Shown: positions 28,019 to 36,396 of the stretch, piece by piece
How positions within the stretch are numbered: position 1 is the stretch's first letter
Layout: the number at the start of each line of letters is the position of its first letter
Origin: an uncultured Microbacterium sp.
GTDB lineage: Bacteria > Actinomycetota > Actinomycetes > Actinomycetales > Microbacteriaceae
Length of the DNA: 64,000 bases
Direction of reading: 5' to 3'
Assembly: GCF_947489255.1 (NCBI RefSeq)
Contig: NZ_CANLCY010000002.1
Location: 310,001 to 374,000 of the forward strand
Program-made: the position numbers and the translations under genes
Notes under the pieces: model-generated
Databases searched by the model: none
Seen by the model: only the letters and a program-made list of their open reading frames with translations
What the model was told of the DNA's origin: nothing

Positions 28019-28294
28019 GGTCCCTTCGACAGGCTCAGGGACCTGGGGTGGAGGAGGCTGAGTCTGTCGAAGCTTCCGGGCGGTCGTGGGTCTCTGTGCC
28101 TCGGCCGGCTCGGGGCGGAGGAGGCTGAGCCTGTCGAAGCCTCCGGGCGGTCGCGGGTCCCGGTCCCTTCGACGGGCTCAGGGACCTGGGGCGGAGGAGG
28201 CTGAGCCTGTCGAAGTCTCCGGCCCCGTCGCGGGTCTCGGTCCCTTCGACGGGCTCAGGGACCTGGGGTGGAGGAGGCTGCGTCCGTCGAAGCC
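28019..28294. repeat. Cluster of TTCGACAGGCTCAG hairpin repeats
   Basis: At least six alternating units, both orientations: GGTCCCTTCGACAGGCTCAG (continuing GGACC) and its complement with CTGAGCCTGTCGAAG, separated by near-identical GGGGTGGAGGAGG spacers. It fills the gap between nei and the PaiB-like gene; no gene is credible in it. Confidence 0.8.
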
Positions 28295-28316
28295 GACCGC
28301 AGCGGGCCGCGCGTTC

Positions 28317-28322
28317 TAGGCT
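28317..28322 (+). promoter_or_regulatory. -10 element of leaderless promoter, PaiB-like gene
   Basis: TAGGCT six bases before the GTG at 28329. Confidence 0.5.
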
Positions 28323-28328
28323 GGTCCG

Positions 28329-28952
28329 GTGCGCCAGAACCCGAGTTTCGCGATGACCGACATCGGCGAGATCCGCCGTCTCGTCGACCTCAATCCGTGG
28401 GTGACCCTCGTCAGTCACACCGACGACGGCCTCGTCGCCTCGCACTACGCCGTCATGCTCGACGACACGCGCGACGACCTCACGATCGTCGGTCACGTGG
28501 GAAAGCCCGACGACGTCATCCTCGGCCTCGGCGACCGCGAACTGCTCGTCGTCGTGCAGGGTCCGCACGGTTACATCACCCCGCGCTGGTACGGCGACGT
28601 CGCCGCCGTGCCGACCTGGAACTTTGTGTCGGCGCACCTGTCCGGCATCCCGGAACTGCTGTCGCCGGAGGAGAACCTCCGCGTGCTCGATCGGCTCGTC
28701 GACCGCTTCGAGGGAGACGGTGCCGATGCGCGGGGGCTGTACACGCTCCCCAACGACGCGGCCTTCGTCGAACGGCTCGAACGCGGCACCGTCGGTTTCC
28801 GCCTGACGCCGACGCGCGTGACGGCGAAGCGCAAGCTCAGTCAGAACCGCAGTGCCGAGGTGGTCGACACGATCATCGAGGGACTCGAATCGCACAACCC
28901 CGTGCTCGCCGCAGAGATGCAGCGCGCCGCCGACGCGCGGGTGCGCCCGTGA
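28329..28952 (+). CDS. PaiB-like FMN-binding negative transcriptional regulator family
   Basis: 207 aa split-barrel protein. MRQNPSFAMTD at the N terminus, LVSHTDDGLVASHYAVMLDD, GHVGKPDDV and YITPRWYGDVAAVPTWNF are hallmarks of the PaiB/FMN-binding family related to pyridoxamine phosphate oxidases. Whether it represses transcription is unproven. The GTG start is set by TAGGCT six bases upstream and it overlaps the amidohydrolase start (GTGA). Confidence 0.85.
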   Translation: MRQNPSFAMTDIGEIRRLVDLNPWVTLVSHTDDGLVASHYAVMLDDTRDDLTIVGHVGKPDDVILGLGDRELLVVVQGPHGYITPRWYGDVAAVPTWNFVSAHLSGIPELLSPEENLRVLDRLVDRFEGDGADARGLYTLPNDAAFVERLERGTVGFRLTPTRVTAKRKLSQNRSAEVVDTIIEGLESHNPVLAAEMQRAADARVRP

Positions 28953-30442
28953 TCGGCGAGGACGTCGGTTTCATCCGCGCGGTACGCGTCGCCGGTCCCG
29001 GTCGCGAATTGCTGCCCACCGACGAACCGGTCGACCTCGTCCTCGTCGACGGCGTCATCGCCGACATCGCGCCCACGGGCAACCTGCGCCCCACCGGGTT
29101 CGTGGTCGAGGGCGAGGGGGGATGGCTCCTCCCGGGCCTGTGGGACCACCACGTGCACGTGCTGCAGTGGGCCCTCGCCGCGGATCGCGTCCCGCTGGGT
29201 GAGGTCGCCTCGGCGCACGATGCGGCGGCCGTCATGGCGCTCGCTCCGGTGAGCGACGGGCGGCGCATCGGCTCCGGCTTCCGCGACGGGTTGTGGCCCG
29301 ACGAGCCGACCCTGGACCTTCTGGATGCCACGACCGGCGAGGTGCCGACGTACCTCATCAACGCCGACGTGCACAGCGTCTGGCTGAACACGGCGGCTTT
29401 CCACCGGGAGGGCTTCACCCCCGTGTCATCCGGGATGCTGGTGGAGGAGGACGCCTTCGAGATCTCGCGTCGCCTCAACGCCGTCGCGCCCGACGGCGCC
29501 GACGACGCCGTCGAGCGCATGGCGCACGCCGCCGCGGCGCGGGGCCTCGTCGGACTCGTCGACCTCGACATGACCTGGAACGACGAGCCGTGGCAGCGAC
29601 GTGCCGCTCGCGGTTTCGACGCTCTGCGCGTGTCGTACGGAACGTACCCGCAGCATCTCGACCGGGCGATCGCCGAGGGACTGCGCACGGGAGACCGTGT
29701 GCGGGGCGGGCGGAGCGACCTCATCCGGGTCGGGCCGCTCAAGGCCATCACCGACGGCTCCCTGGGCACGCGCACCGCCGCGTGCGCGCACCCGTATCCG
29801 GGCGACCCCGGCAACCGCGGTCTGCTGACCGTCGCACCCGACGACCTCGTCGAGATGATGACGCGCGCGACCGCCGCGGGCCTGGAGTGCGCGATCCACG
29901 CGATCGGTGACGTCGCGAACAGCCATGCCCTCGACGCCTACGCGGTGACCGGCGCGGTCGGGACGATCGAGCACGCGCAACTCGTCGCCCACGCCGACAT
30001 CCCGCGCTTCGCCCGCCTGGGCGTCACGGCGAGCGTGCAGCCGGAGCACGCTCTCGACGATCGCGACATGACGGATGCCATCTGGGCCGGGCAGTCGGCG
30101 CAGCCCTACCCCCTGCGTGCCCTCGCCGACAGTGGCGCGAACCTGCGGTTCGGCTCGGATGCGCCGGTGGCGCCGCTCGATCCGTGGGCGGCGATGGCGT
30201 CCGCGGTGTTCCGCACCCGCGACGGGCGCGAGCCCTGGCAGGCGCACCAGCGGGTGGAGATCGGCACCGCGATCGCGGCCTCCACCGCCGGAGGATCGAT
30301 GGCTCCGGCCGAGATCGCGCCGGGGGCGGTCGCCGACCTCGTGATCGTCGGCGCCGATCCGCTGAGCGCCGACGAGCGTGCGCTGCGGTCGATGCCGGTG
30401 CGGACGACGCTGCTCGCCGGCCGGGTGACCCACGGGCTCTGA
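28949..30442 (+). CDS. Amidohydrolase family protein (YtcJ-like)
   Basis: 497 aa TIM-barrel hydrolase. GLWDHHVHVLQW supplies the HxH metal ligands (His68, His70); GPLKAITDGSLGTRTA, CAIHAIGDVANSHALDAY, TIEHAQLV and RFGSDAPVAPLDPW are the YtcJ-type motifs for the remaining ligands. Substrate unknown (an N-acyl or cyclic amide). Overlaps the PaiB-like gene by four bases, so the two probably act together. Confidence 0.85.
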   Translation: MIGEDVGFIRAVRVAGPGRELLPTDEPVDLVLVDGVIADIAPTGNLRPTGFVVEGEGGWLLPGLWDHHVHVLQWALAADRVPLGEVASAHDAAAVMALAPVSDGRRIGSGFRDGLWPDEPTLDLLDATTGEVPTYLINADVHSVWLNTAAFHREGFTPVSSGMLVEEDAFEISRRLNAVAPDGADDAVERMAHAAAARGLVGLVDLDMTWNDEPWQRRAARGFDALRVSYGTYPQHLDRAIAEGLRTGDRVRGGRSDLIRVGPLKAITDGSLGTRTAACAHPYPGDPGNRGLLTVAPDDLVEMMTRATAAGLECAIHAIGDVANSHALDAYAVTGAVGTIEHAQLVAHADIPRFARLGVTASVQPEHALDDRDMTDAIWAGQSAQPYPLRALADSGANLRFGSDAPVAPLDPWAAMASAVFRTRDGREPWQAHQRVEIGTAIAASTAGGSMAPAEIAPGAVADLVIVGADPLSADERALRSMPVRTTLLAGRVTHGL

Positions 30443-30554
30443 TCGCCCCTCCCGTGCTCTCTCAGGCGTGCGCGTGCGTTCTCGTCGCCCGGCGGGCGCT
30501 GCGGCGACAGGACGTGACCATCCACGGGCGCTCATCACGAGCGGTACGGGGACG

Positions 30555-30590
30555 ACGAAGGGGGCGACGCCGAAGCGCCGCCCCCTTCGT
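30555..30590. terminator. Bidirectional terminator between amidohydrolase and dps
   Basis: Perfect 12-bp stem ACGAAGGGGGCG / CGCCCCCTTCGT with a 12-nt loop between convergent genes. Confidence 0.8.
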
Positions 30591-30595
30591 TCCGC

Positions 30596-31081
30596 TTACG
30601 CCGCGAGGTGCGCGAAGAGGAACCAGCGGTCCTTGTCGAGACCGCGCTTGATCTCGATCGCGACGTCCTGGCTCGACATGTCGATCTCGTCGAGACCCTC
30701 GATGGCGGCCTCGATGTCGACGAGCACCGCGTCGATGTCGGCGATCACGGCGCGGATGACGACGTCGGACTGCGCGAAACCGGCGGGCACCTCGGTCGCC
30801 TTCGCCTTGGCGGCGACGGTCGACAGGCGCGAGTCGATCGGAAGGCCCAGGGCGACGATGCGCTCCGCGGCGAGGTCGGCCCAGTCCTGCGCGTGGGCGA
30901 CCACCGTGTCGAGGAGCTCGTGCACGCCGATGAAGTTCGAGCCGCGCACGTGCCAGTGCGCCTGCTTGCCGTTGACGACGAGCGCCTCGAGGCCGATCAC
31001 GACGGGGGAGAGGAACTGGGCCGTGCCGGCGGCCATCGTCGGGTCGACGGTGGTGGCGGCGGGGGTCTGAACGGTGCTCAT
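30596..31081 (-). CDS. dps: Dps family DNA-binding ferritin
   Basis: 161 aa. Dodecameric iron-storage protein protecting DNA from hydroxyl radicals. The ferroxidase residues are in AHWHVRGSNFIGVHELLD (His42, His54, Asp58) and DWADLAAERI (Asp69, Glu73). The N terminus is short and not strongly basic, so DNA binding is uncertain. ATG at 31081 has AAGGAG seven bases upstream; a longer frame to 31153 has no support. A candidate promoter lies at 31122-31149. Confidence 0.93.
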   Translation of the reverse strand: MSTVQTPAATTVDPTMAAGTAQFLSPVVIGLEALVVNGKQAHWHVRGSNFIGVHELLDTVVAHAQDWADLAAERIVALGLPIDSRLSTVAAKAKATEVPAGFAQSDVVIRAVIADIDAVLVDIEAAIEGLDEIDMSSQDVAIEIKRGLDKDRWFLFAHLAA

Positions 31082-31121
31082 GTCTGCTCCTTGTCGCAGT
31101 GAACGAAGTCTGTTGGATGCA

Positions 31122-31149
31122 ACGCTACTCACGCCCGGACATTCCGCAA
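31122..31149 (-). promoter_or_regulatory. Candidate dps promoter
   Basis: On the minus strand TTGCGG (31144-31149) and TAGCGT (31122-31127), separated by 16 bases, about 40 bases before the dps ATG. Confidence 0.35.
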
Positions 31150-31191
31150 GCAAGATGAGGCTCGGCTAAATCCCCGGTGAGGAGGCAATCC

Positions 31192-32406
31192 TTACCTTCC
31201 CTCGGTGGCCCGTCGACGCAGACCGATCCCGCACACCAGCGCGAGCAGGCCCGCTCCCCACAGGCCCACCGGGAGAGGGGCCGCCCCGCCCGTCCGCGGG
31301 AGGACGCCGCCCGCCTCCCGCCCCGGCGGGTCCTCGTCGACGACCTGTGTCAGACGAACCGAGGGATAGACGAGCGCTTCGCCCCGGCGCGATGCGTTCG
31401 GGGCGTCGGCATCCAACCCCAGCGCGACGTCGACACGGAGCGTCGCCCCGGCGGAGATCGGATCGCTGACCCACTCTCCTCCCGGGGCGACCGGCGCGTC
31501 GTCCACGACGAGCCGAAGGTCGTCCGCCATCTCGTGATCCGTCGGGCTCCCGCTCAGCGGGCTCGCGTCGATGCGGATCCCCGCCCGTGCGGGGTCTGTG
31601 CTGGCGTTGCGGATCCACAGGACCGAGCCGGCGGACCCACCCGGAACGAGCGGCAGGTCCGAGCGGAACAGCGACACGACGCCGTCGGCGACGAAGGTGT
31701 TCCCGTCGACGCTCAGCAGGAGCCGCGCGTCCGCGGTACCGTCCGCGGCCTCGGCGGGAAGGGGAGAGGTGGCGGATGCCGCGATGCCGGTCGAGAGGAC
31801 GACGATGATGGCGAGGGTCGTTTCGCGGCGCCGCGGCGACCGCTTGGATCGGGCGAGGTCGAGGGCGAGGAGCGCTGCGCCGTATCCGACGATGAGAACC
31901 CCCGCCGACGCGATCACCGCTCCGCGGGCCTGCCCACCGAACAGTGCCGCCGGGTATCCCAGATACGGCAGCGCGAGCACGACGGAGCCGCGCAGCTGCT
32001 CGCGCTGGACCGGGGGGTCGTCGAGATCGTTCGCATCCCCACGGGTGATGAGCAGGCGATCGCCACCCGTGCTCGACGTCGTCCCCACCACCCGATGGGT
32101 GACCACCGCGGGATCGCCGGATCGGATCTGGTAGGTCACCACGTCACCGACGCTCACCTCGTCGATCGACACCGGTCTCACCGCGATGAGGCTCCCCGGA
32201 GGCAACCCCGGTTGCATGCTCCCGGTCAGGATCGTGTAGGTCTGCGCGCCGAGCAGCAGGGGAACGACCACGGTGAAGAACGCGAAGGTCGACACCACGA
32301 CGAGCACCGCGGTGGCCAGCGCACCTCGAGTCCGCCGCCACCCCCGCCGCGCGCCCGACATGGGGGCGTTCGCCCGGTCCCGTCGCAGACCTACCCCGAC
32401 TGACAC
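31192..32406 (-). CDS. SipW-type signal peptidase I with exported domain and LPRTG tail
   Basis: 404 aa. Membrane helix near 30-53, then TGSMQPGLPPGSLIAVRP (Ser63) and TYQIRSG...VTHRVVG (His104): the Ser/His dyad of the archaeal/ER-type S26B family that processes SipW-type substrates. Further hydrophobic segments near 160-183 and 196-215 are followed by about 150 exported residues, then LPRTGG (369-374), a hydrophobic stretch and basic RRRATEGR, i.e. a sortase sorting signal. GTG at 32406 is chosen for GGGAGG six bases upstream; ATG at 32361 is the alternative. It is last in the cluster after three likely substrates. Confidence 0.8.
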   Translation of the reverse strand: MSVGVGLRRDRANAPMSGARRGWRRTRGALATAVLVVVSTFAFFTVVVPLLLGAQTYTILTGSMQPGLPPGSLIAVRPVSIDEVSVGDVVTYQIRSGDPAVVTHRVVGTTSSTGGDRLLITRGDANDLDDPPVQREQLRGSVVLALPYLGYPAALFGGQARGAVIASAGVLIVGYGAALLALDLARSKRSPRRRETTLAIIVVLSTGIAASATSPLPAEAADGTADARLLLSVDGNTFVADGVVSLFRSDLPLVPGGSAGSVLWIRNASTDPARAGIRIDASPLSGSPTDHEMADDLRLVVDDAPVAPGGEWVSDPISAGATLRVDVALGLDADAPNASRRGEALVYPSVRLTQVVDEDPPGREAGGVLPRTGGAAPLPVGLWGAGLLALVCGIGLRRRATEGR

Positions 32407-32888
32407 TTCAGTCCTCCCGCGAGTCCCGTCAACACGCTGCCGGCCAGCGCGATGTTCTGGCGGGTGCTCGGCGGCGAGCTCCAGTTCTGATTGAGCGCCG
32501 TGACCGTGACGTGCACCGATCCCCCCGTGAGGAGATTCCCCAGCACCAACAGCAGATTTCCCAGGGCCGACCCCGTCACGTCGTAGCTGGTTCCCGGTTG
32601 GTTCGCCGCGAGCTCCGAGGTCGAGGAATTGACGGTGTTGCCGAGGACGACGCGATATCCCGTGGCCCCGTCCACCGCCTGCCACGAGATACGCGCGGCC
32701 GGAGGCGAAGAGGTCGTCGTCTGGCACGTGGCCGCGGGTGCGGTGAGCGATCCGGCGGCGAGGGTGAATGCCGGCGCGGGAACGGACACCTGCCACGCCG
32801 CGGCAGCGGGACCCGTGTCGGGGACGACGGCGACGGCGGTGATCGTGAGCGCGGCGACGAGGAGCGCTCCTCGACCACGCCTGGTCAC
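32391..32888 (-). CDS. Exported protein with fibronectin-III-like domain (SipW cluster)
   Basis: 165 aa. N-terminal export signal ALLVAALTITAVAVVPDTG ends in AAAAW, similar to the SipW-type cleavage region. The mature part includes ARISWQAVDGATGYRVVLGN and SVHVTVTALNQNWSSPPS, the strand pattern of an FN3 module, and two cysteines (CQTTTSSPP and near the C terminus KCQSG) that may pair. It overlaps the neighbours on both sides, so it is made with them. Probably a surface protein; ligand unknown. Confidence 0.7.
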   Translation of the reverse strand: MTRRGRGALLVAALTITAVAVVPDTGPAAAAWQVSVPAPAFTLAAGSLTAPAATCQTTTSSPPAARISWQAVDGATGYRVVLGNTVNSSTSELAANQPGTSYDVTGSALGNLLLVLGNLLTGGSVHVTVTALNQNWSSPPSTRQNIALAGSVLTGLAGGLKCQSG

Positions 32889-33412
32889 GACATCACCTGG
32901 TCGGCCGTCACGGTGATCGCCGGCGCGACCGCCTTGCCCTGTACGTTCTGCGGCGCACTCGTGGCGAGGGTCACCCGCAGGCACAGGTCGACGCTCTGTC
33001 CGGGGGACAGGCCGCCAGCGGGCGCGTACCCGGTGGTGGGGCTGATCGGGGTGCCCGATCCGCAGGCGCCGACGTACACCTGCGTCGTGACGTAGGGCGC
33101 CAGATCGGCCGAGACGACGGGAGTGGCCGTCAGACGCCAGCGCAGCGTCGTTCCGCCGGCCGCGGTCTCGGTGACCCGTAGCGTGGCCGTATCGCTCGCG
33201 CGTCCGGGATACAGCGGGGTCCACGACGTCCACGCGCCGACCCACTCCGTCGACAGGTCGAGGGAACCCGCGGTGAGGGTGCCCGCCGCGAGCGCCGTGC
33301 GACTCTGCCAGAGGGCGTGCGCAGTCGACGCTCCGGAGACGACGAGCACGGCGACCGTCAGCGCGGCGGCCCACTGCAGCCGTCGCGAGACGGCGGCGGC
33401 TCGCGTGCGCAC
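32885..33412 (-). CDS. SipW-dependent-type exported protein
   Basis: 175 aa. Signal segment AAALTVAVLVVSGASTAHAL followed by WQSRTALAAGTLTAGSLDLS, the pattern of alternate (SipW/TasA-type) signal peptides where cleavage follows an Ala and an aromatic residue. The mature domain is beta-rich with one cysteine pair (GACGSG and DLCLRV). GTG at 33412 is ten bases after the stop of the upstream substrate gene and has no clear SD; translational coupling is likely. Confidence 0.7.
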   Translation of the reverse strand: MRTRAAAVSRRLQWAAALTVAVLVVSGASTAHALWQSRTALAAGTLTAGSLDLSTEWVGAWTSWTPLYPGRASDTATLRVTETAAGGTTLRWRLTATPVVSADLAPYVTTQVYVGACGSGTPISPTTGYAPAGGLSPGQSVDLCLRVTLATSAPQNVQGKAVAPAITVTADQVMS

Positions 33413-33422
33413 GGGACGCGCG

Positions 33423-34019
33423 TCAGCTGGACGCCTGCGTGAGCGTGAAGGCGATGTCGTTGAGGTTGACGCTCTGCGTCGCCCCCGCGCGTCCGGTCGT
33501 GCCGGGCTTGAAGGTGACCGTGAGGGTCGCCGTCGCCGCACCGCTGTTGGCGGAGGTCAGCCGGTAGGTGTTGGCGCTGGTGGCGGTGCCGTAGCCGGCG
33601 ACCGACAGCACGACGTCAAGGTTGCTGCCCAGCGCACCGGACGTGAAGGTGGAGCCCACCTCAGCCTTGAGATCGGCGGCGATCGTGTTGCCCACGAGGG
33701 TCACGTCGAGGGGCTGCGTCAGCGTCAGGACATCCCCCGGGACGATCTTCACCGTCGTGAGGTTGGCGACCGGTTGAGCCGTTCCGATCACGCCCTTCAG
33801 CGTCCAGCTTCCTGTTCCCAGCGACAGGTTGAGGTCACCGGCGCTGACCGGGCCGGCGGTGAGGGCGGTCTGAGTGGACCAGTAAGCGTACGACCCTCCC
33901 CCCACCGAGAGCAGAGCGGCCCCGACGGTGATGAGCGCGATCGCGGTCGCGCGTCGATGGCGACGGACGGGGCGTGCGGCGCGGGCGGCGGGGGTGGGGG
34001 ATGCTGTTTCGAGTGACAT
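33423..34019 (-). CDS. SipW/TasA-like alternate-signal exported protein
   Basis: 198 aa, first gene of the cluster. Basic N terminus (PVRRHRR), hydrophobic ATAIALITVGAALLSVGG and the signature GSYAYWSTQTALTAG (AYWS at 45-48) match the alternate-type signal family processed by SipW. The mature part is a Thr/Ser/Gly-rich beta domain ending DIAFTLTQASS. In Bacillus such proteins (TasA, camelysin) form matrix fibres; an equivalent here is only inferred. AGGAG lies five bases before the ATG. Confidence 0.8.
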   Translation of the reverse strand: MSLETASPTPAARAARPVRRHRRATAIALITVGAALLSVGGGSYAYWSTQTALTAGPVSAGDLNLSLGTGSWTLKGVIGTAQPVANLTTVKIVPGDVLTLTQPLDVTLVGNTIAADLKAEVGSTFTSGALGSNLDVVLSVAGYGTATSANTYRLTSANSGAATATLTVTFKPGTTGRAGATQSVNLNDIAFTLTQASS

Positions 34020-34124
34020 GACGACTCCTGGGGCCACGGCGACGGGGTTGCGACCGAAGCTAGAGCGGAGCGCGTCGCGAGCCGCTACCGATTCGCCGAC
34101 CGGGGCTACGGCTGTCTCCTCGGC

Positions 34125-34144
34125 CCAGTAGTCGCCAGTAGTAC
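34125..34144. promoter_or_regulatory. 10-bp-spaced direct repeat, candidate regulator site
   Basis: CCAGTAGTCG then CCAGTAGTAC: two copies of CCAGTAGT exactly one helical turn apart, between the divergent SipW cluster and the carbonic anhydrase gene. This spacing suits a dimeric response regulator. Not tested. Confidence 0.4.
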
Positions 34145-34155
34145 GCCCGTGCGGT

Positions 34156-34161
34156 TAACCT
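34156..34161 (+). promoter_or_regulatory. -10 element of leaderless promoter, carbonic anhydrase gene
   Basis: TAACCT six bases before the ATG at 34168, next to the CCAGTAGT repeats. Confidence 0.5.
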
Positions 34162-34167
34162 CGGCGC

Positions 34168-34704
34168 ATGACGATCGCACCCGACGCCTCCCTGCTCGCC
34201 CTCGACGGCGCCGTGCCCTCCGTGCACGACACCGCGTTCGTGGCATCCGGGGCCCGTATCGTCGGCGACGTCCGGCTCGGGCAGGGCGCGAGCGTCTGGT
34301 ACAACGCCGTGCTGCGCGGAGACAGCGCGTCGATCGTTGTGGGGGCGCGCAGCAACCTGCAGGACAACGTCTCGGTGCACGTCGACGCCGGGCACGGCGT
34401 CGTGATCGGTGCCGACGTCTCGGTGGGGCACAACGCCGTCGTGCACGGCTGCGAGATCGGCGACGGCTCGCTCATCGGCATGGGAAGCGTCGTGCTCTCG
34501 GGGGCGCGGATCGGGGCGGGATGTCTGATCGCCGGGGGAGCGGTGGTGCTCGAGGGGACGGTGGTGCCCGACGGCTCGCTCGTGGCGGGAGTGCCCGCGA
34601 AGGTGCGCCGAGCGCTTACCGACGACGAACGCGCGGGGATCCTCCGCAACGCCCAGACCTATCTGCGGCACACGGCGCGTCATGCCGACGCGCGGCGCGT
34701 GTGA
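34168..34704 (+). CDS. Gamma carbonic anhydrase family protein
   Basis: 178 aa left-handed beta-helix (hexapeptide repeats such as VIGADV, SVGHNA, LIGMGS). The three expected zinc ligands His71, His88 and His93 are in place (VHVDAGHG, VGHNAVVHGC). Family members are trimeric; many are of unproven carbonic anhydrase activity. TAACCT lies six bases before the ATG. Monocistronic as far as seen. Confidence 0.88.
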   Translation: MTIAPDASLLALDGAVPSVHDTAFVASGARIVGDVRLGQGASVWYNAVLRGDSASIVVGARSNLQDNVSVHVDAGHGVVIGADVSVGHNAVVHGCEIGDGSLIGMGSVVLSGARIGAGCLIAGGAVVLEGTVVPDGSLVAGVPAKVRRALTDDERAGILRNAQTYLRHTARHADARRV

Positions 34705-34830
34705 GGGCGGCCGCGGACGCTCTCCTCCGACGGACGCCCCGCGCAGCGCCGCGCCCTGACGCCATCGTTCCGCAGCGCTGAAGGCCGCGAACGGGTTGCC
34801 GGGGCTGAGCAGCTCGGGCGAGTTGAGCGC

Positions 34831-35493
34831 TCAGCCCGCGAACTCGAGGGCGCCACCCGCGAATGACACGCCCGTGGGCAGCTGAGAGTCGGATTCCGGG
34901 GCCTTCACAGGGAAGTCGAGTTCGAACGGGCCGACGGCATCGCCAGCACCCGTGTACGACACGGAGTAACGGCCGGGAAGCAGCGAGGTGTAGCTTGCCG
35001 CCGTCCCCACCTCGATCTCGAGCGCGTCGGACACGGTGACCCGACCGTCGCCGGCGGCCGACCGCAGGATCGTCGGCGTGCCCGACCATCCCTCGATGAG
35101 CGATCGGTCTCCGCTCGCCATGACGAGATCCAGCTCTCGGTCGTCCGAGCCCAGCCGGTAGCCGACCTGGACGTAGACGGTGCCCTGGCTTTCCGTCGCG
35201 ACCGCGATGCGCGCGTCCTGAGGACGCTCTAGGGCCGACGAATAGAAGTCGTCCGTCAACGCGTCGGCGGGGAAGCTGGACCTGTCGGCGAGATACGTCG
35301 ACGCCTGCTGCGCGTCGCCGTTCTGGAGAGCGTCCATGAAGGCTTCGACGGTCTTGCGTTCGGCGGAGAACTCGCCGCCGGCATCAGTTCCCCCGCTGCA
35401 CGCGGCGAGACCGACGCTCAGCGAGACGGTCGCCGCCCCCGCCATCGTTCGCCACACCGCACGCCGTCTCGGATTCTGAATTTTCGGCCTCAT
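34831..35493 (-). CDS. Putative lipoprotein of unknown function
   Basis: 220 aa. Signal peptide MRPKIQNPRRRAVWRTMAGA then ATVSLSVGLAAC with lipobox Cys32. The mature protein has an N-terminal NTF2-like-looking helix (AERKTVEAFMDALQNGDAQQ) and a repeated beta unit (VGYRLGSDDRELDLVMASGD; LLPGRYSVSYTGAGDAVGPF), resembling DUF4878-type lipoproteins without a clear match. ATG at 35493 is set by the signal peptide; a longer frame upstream is unsupported. Confidence 0.7.
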   Translation of the reverse strand: MRPKIQNPRRRAVWRTMAGAATVSLSVGLAACSGGTDAGGEFSAERKTVEAFMDALQNGDAQQASTYLADRSSFPADALTDDFYSSALERPQDARIAVATESQGTVYVQVGYRLGSDDRELDLVMASGDRSLIEGWSGTPTILRSAAGDGRVTVSDALEIEVGTAASYTSLLPGRYSVSYTGAGDAVGPFELDFPVKAPESDSQLPTGVSFAGGALEFAG

Positions 35494-35732
35494 TTCCGCT
35501 GCACGGAGGCAGTGCGCCCCCCAGCAACGTAGCAAGCGCGCAGATGATCGTCGAAGAGGCGCGGGATAGGTCCCATCGCAGGCGCGGCCGAGCATCGCCA
35601 TGCGCTCGACAGACGAAGCCGAAGGCGCAACGTCTCCGCTGGTCGTCACGGGGCACAGGAAACACCCAGGAAGCCACGTCGCGCGCTAATGTCCGATGCG
35701 TACTGCATCAACAGCAGTGTTCTGGAGGATCC

Positions 35733-36071
35733 ATGTCCGTCGAATACAACCGCCCCGCGTCCGGCCCCGTTCCCGGTCGCACCCTGGGCATCGTCGCGCT
35801 CGTCGTGGCGATCTTCTTCAATGTCATCGGCCTGATCCTGGGCATCGTCGCACTCGTGCAGAGCCGCAAGGCGGGGCACAAGAACGGTTTCGCCGTCGCG
35901 GCGATCATCGTCGGCGCCGTGCTCACGGTCATCGGCATCATCGTGGCGATCGTCGTGGTCTCGGCCATCGGCTTCGGCGCCGCGGCATACCAGGCGTGCG
36001 AGGTCGCCGGGTTCACCGGCACCGTCGTCGTGAACGGCAACGAGGTCGCCTGCAACACGCTCGGCGGCTGA
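35733..36071 (+). CDS. DUF4190-type small membrane protein
   Basis: 112 aa with two to three hydrophobic helices ([40 protein letters not shown]) joined by the basic loop [11 protein letters not shown], the usual DUF4190 layout, and a short exported tail with two cysteines (YQACEVAG and VACNTLGG) that may bridge. GGAGG lies seven bases before the ATG. Role unknown. Confidence 0.78.
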   Translation: MSVEYNRPASGPVPGRTLGIVALVVAIFFNVIGLILGIVALVQSRKAGHKNGFAVAAIIVGAVLTVIGIIVAIVVVSAIGFGAAAYQACEVAGFTGTVVVNGNEVACNTLGG

Positions 36072-36084
36072 TCACCGCCGGAAC

Positions 36085-36120
36085 ATGAATGGCCCACCCC
36101 CGAGGGGGCGGGCCATTCAT
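36085..36120. terminator. Terminator between DUF4190 gene and tRNA-Gly
   Basis: ATGAATGGCCCACCCCC pairs with GGGGGCGGGCCATTCAT (one mismatch) around GAGG; serves both convergent transcripts. Confidence 0.82.
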
Positions 36121-36122
36121 CG

Positions 36123-36196
36123 TGGAGGGGCTGACGAGAATCGAACTCGCATCATCTGTTTGGAAGACAGAGGCTTTACCACTAAGCTACAGCCCC
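36123..36196 (-). tRNA. tRNA-Gly (anticodon TCC)
   Basis: 74 nt; acceptor GGGGCTG/CAGCCCC, anticodon loop CTTCCAA, CCA encoded. Reads GGA/GGG codons. Confidence 0.95.
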
Positions 36197-36396
36197 GAAT
36201 TACGCCGCTCGGATCGAGCCGCGAAGTCGGACTCGTCTACTGTACGACACGGCGCAGGCGGTCGCGAACGCACCGCGCGTCGCGGGCGCGGGTCGGCGGC
36301 CGATTTCACCCCGCACCGCGAGAAAACCGGTGCTCCCAGGCCGATCGACTAGACTTTCCGAGGTCGTTTCGTCGAACGCGTTCGCGCGCGTCGCCC

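Noticed and set aside
30596..31153. 185-aa version of Dps starting at 31153
   Set aside because: The ATG at 31081 has a good AAGGAG and matches family length; the extra residues cover the promoter region.
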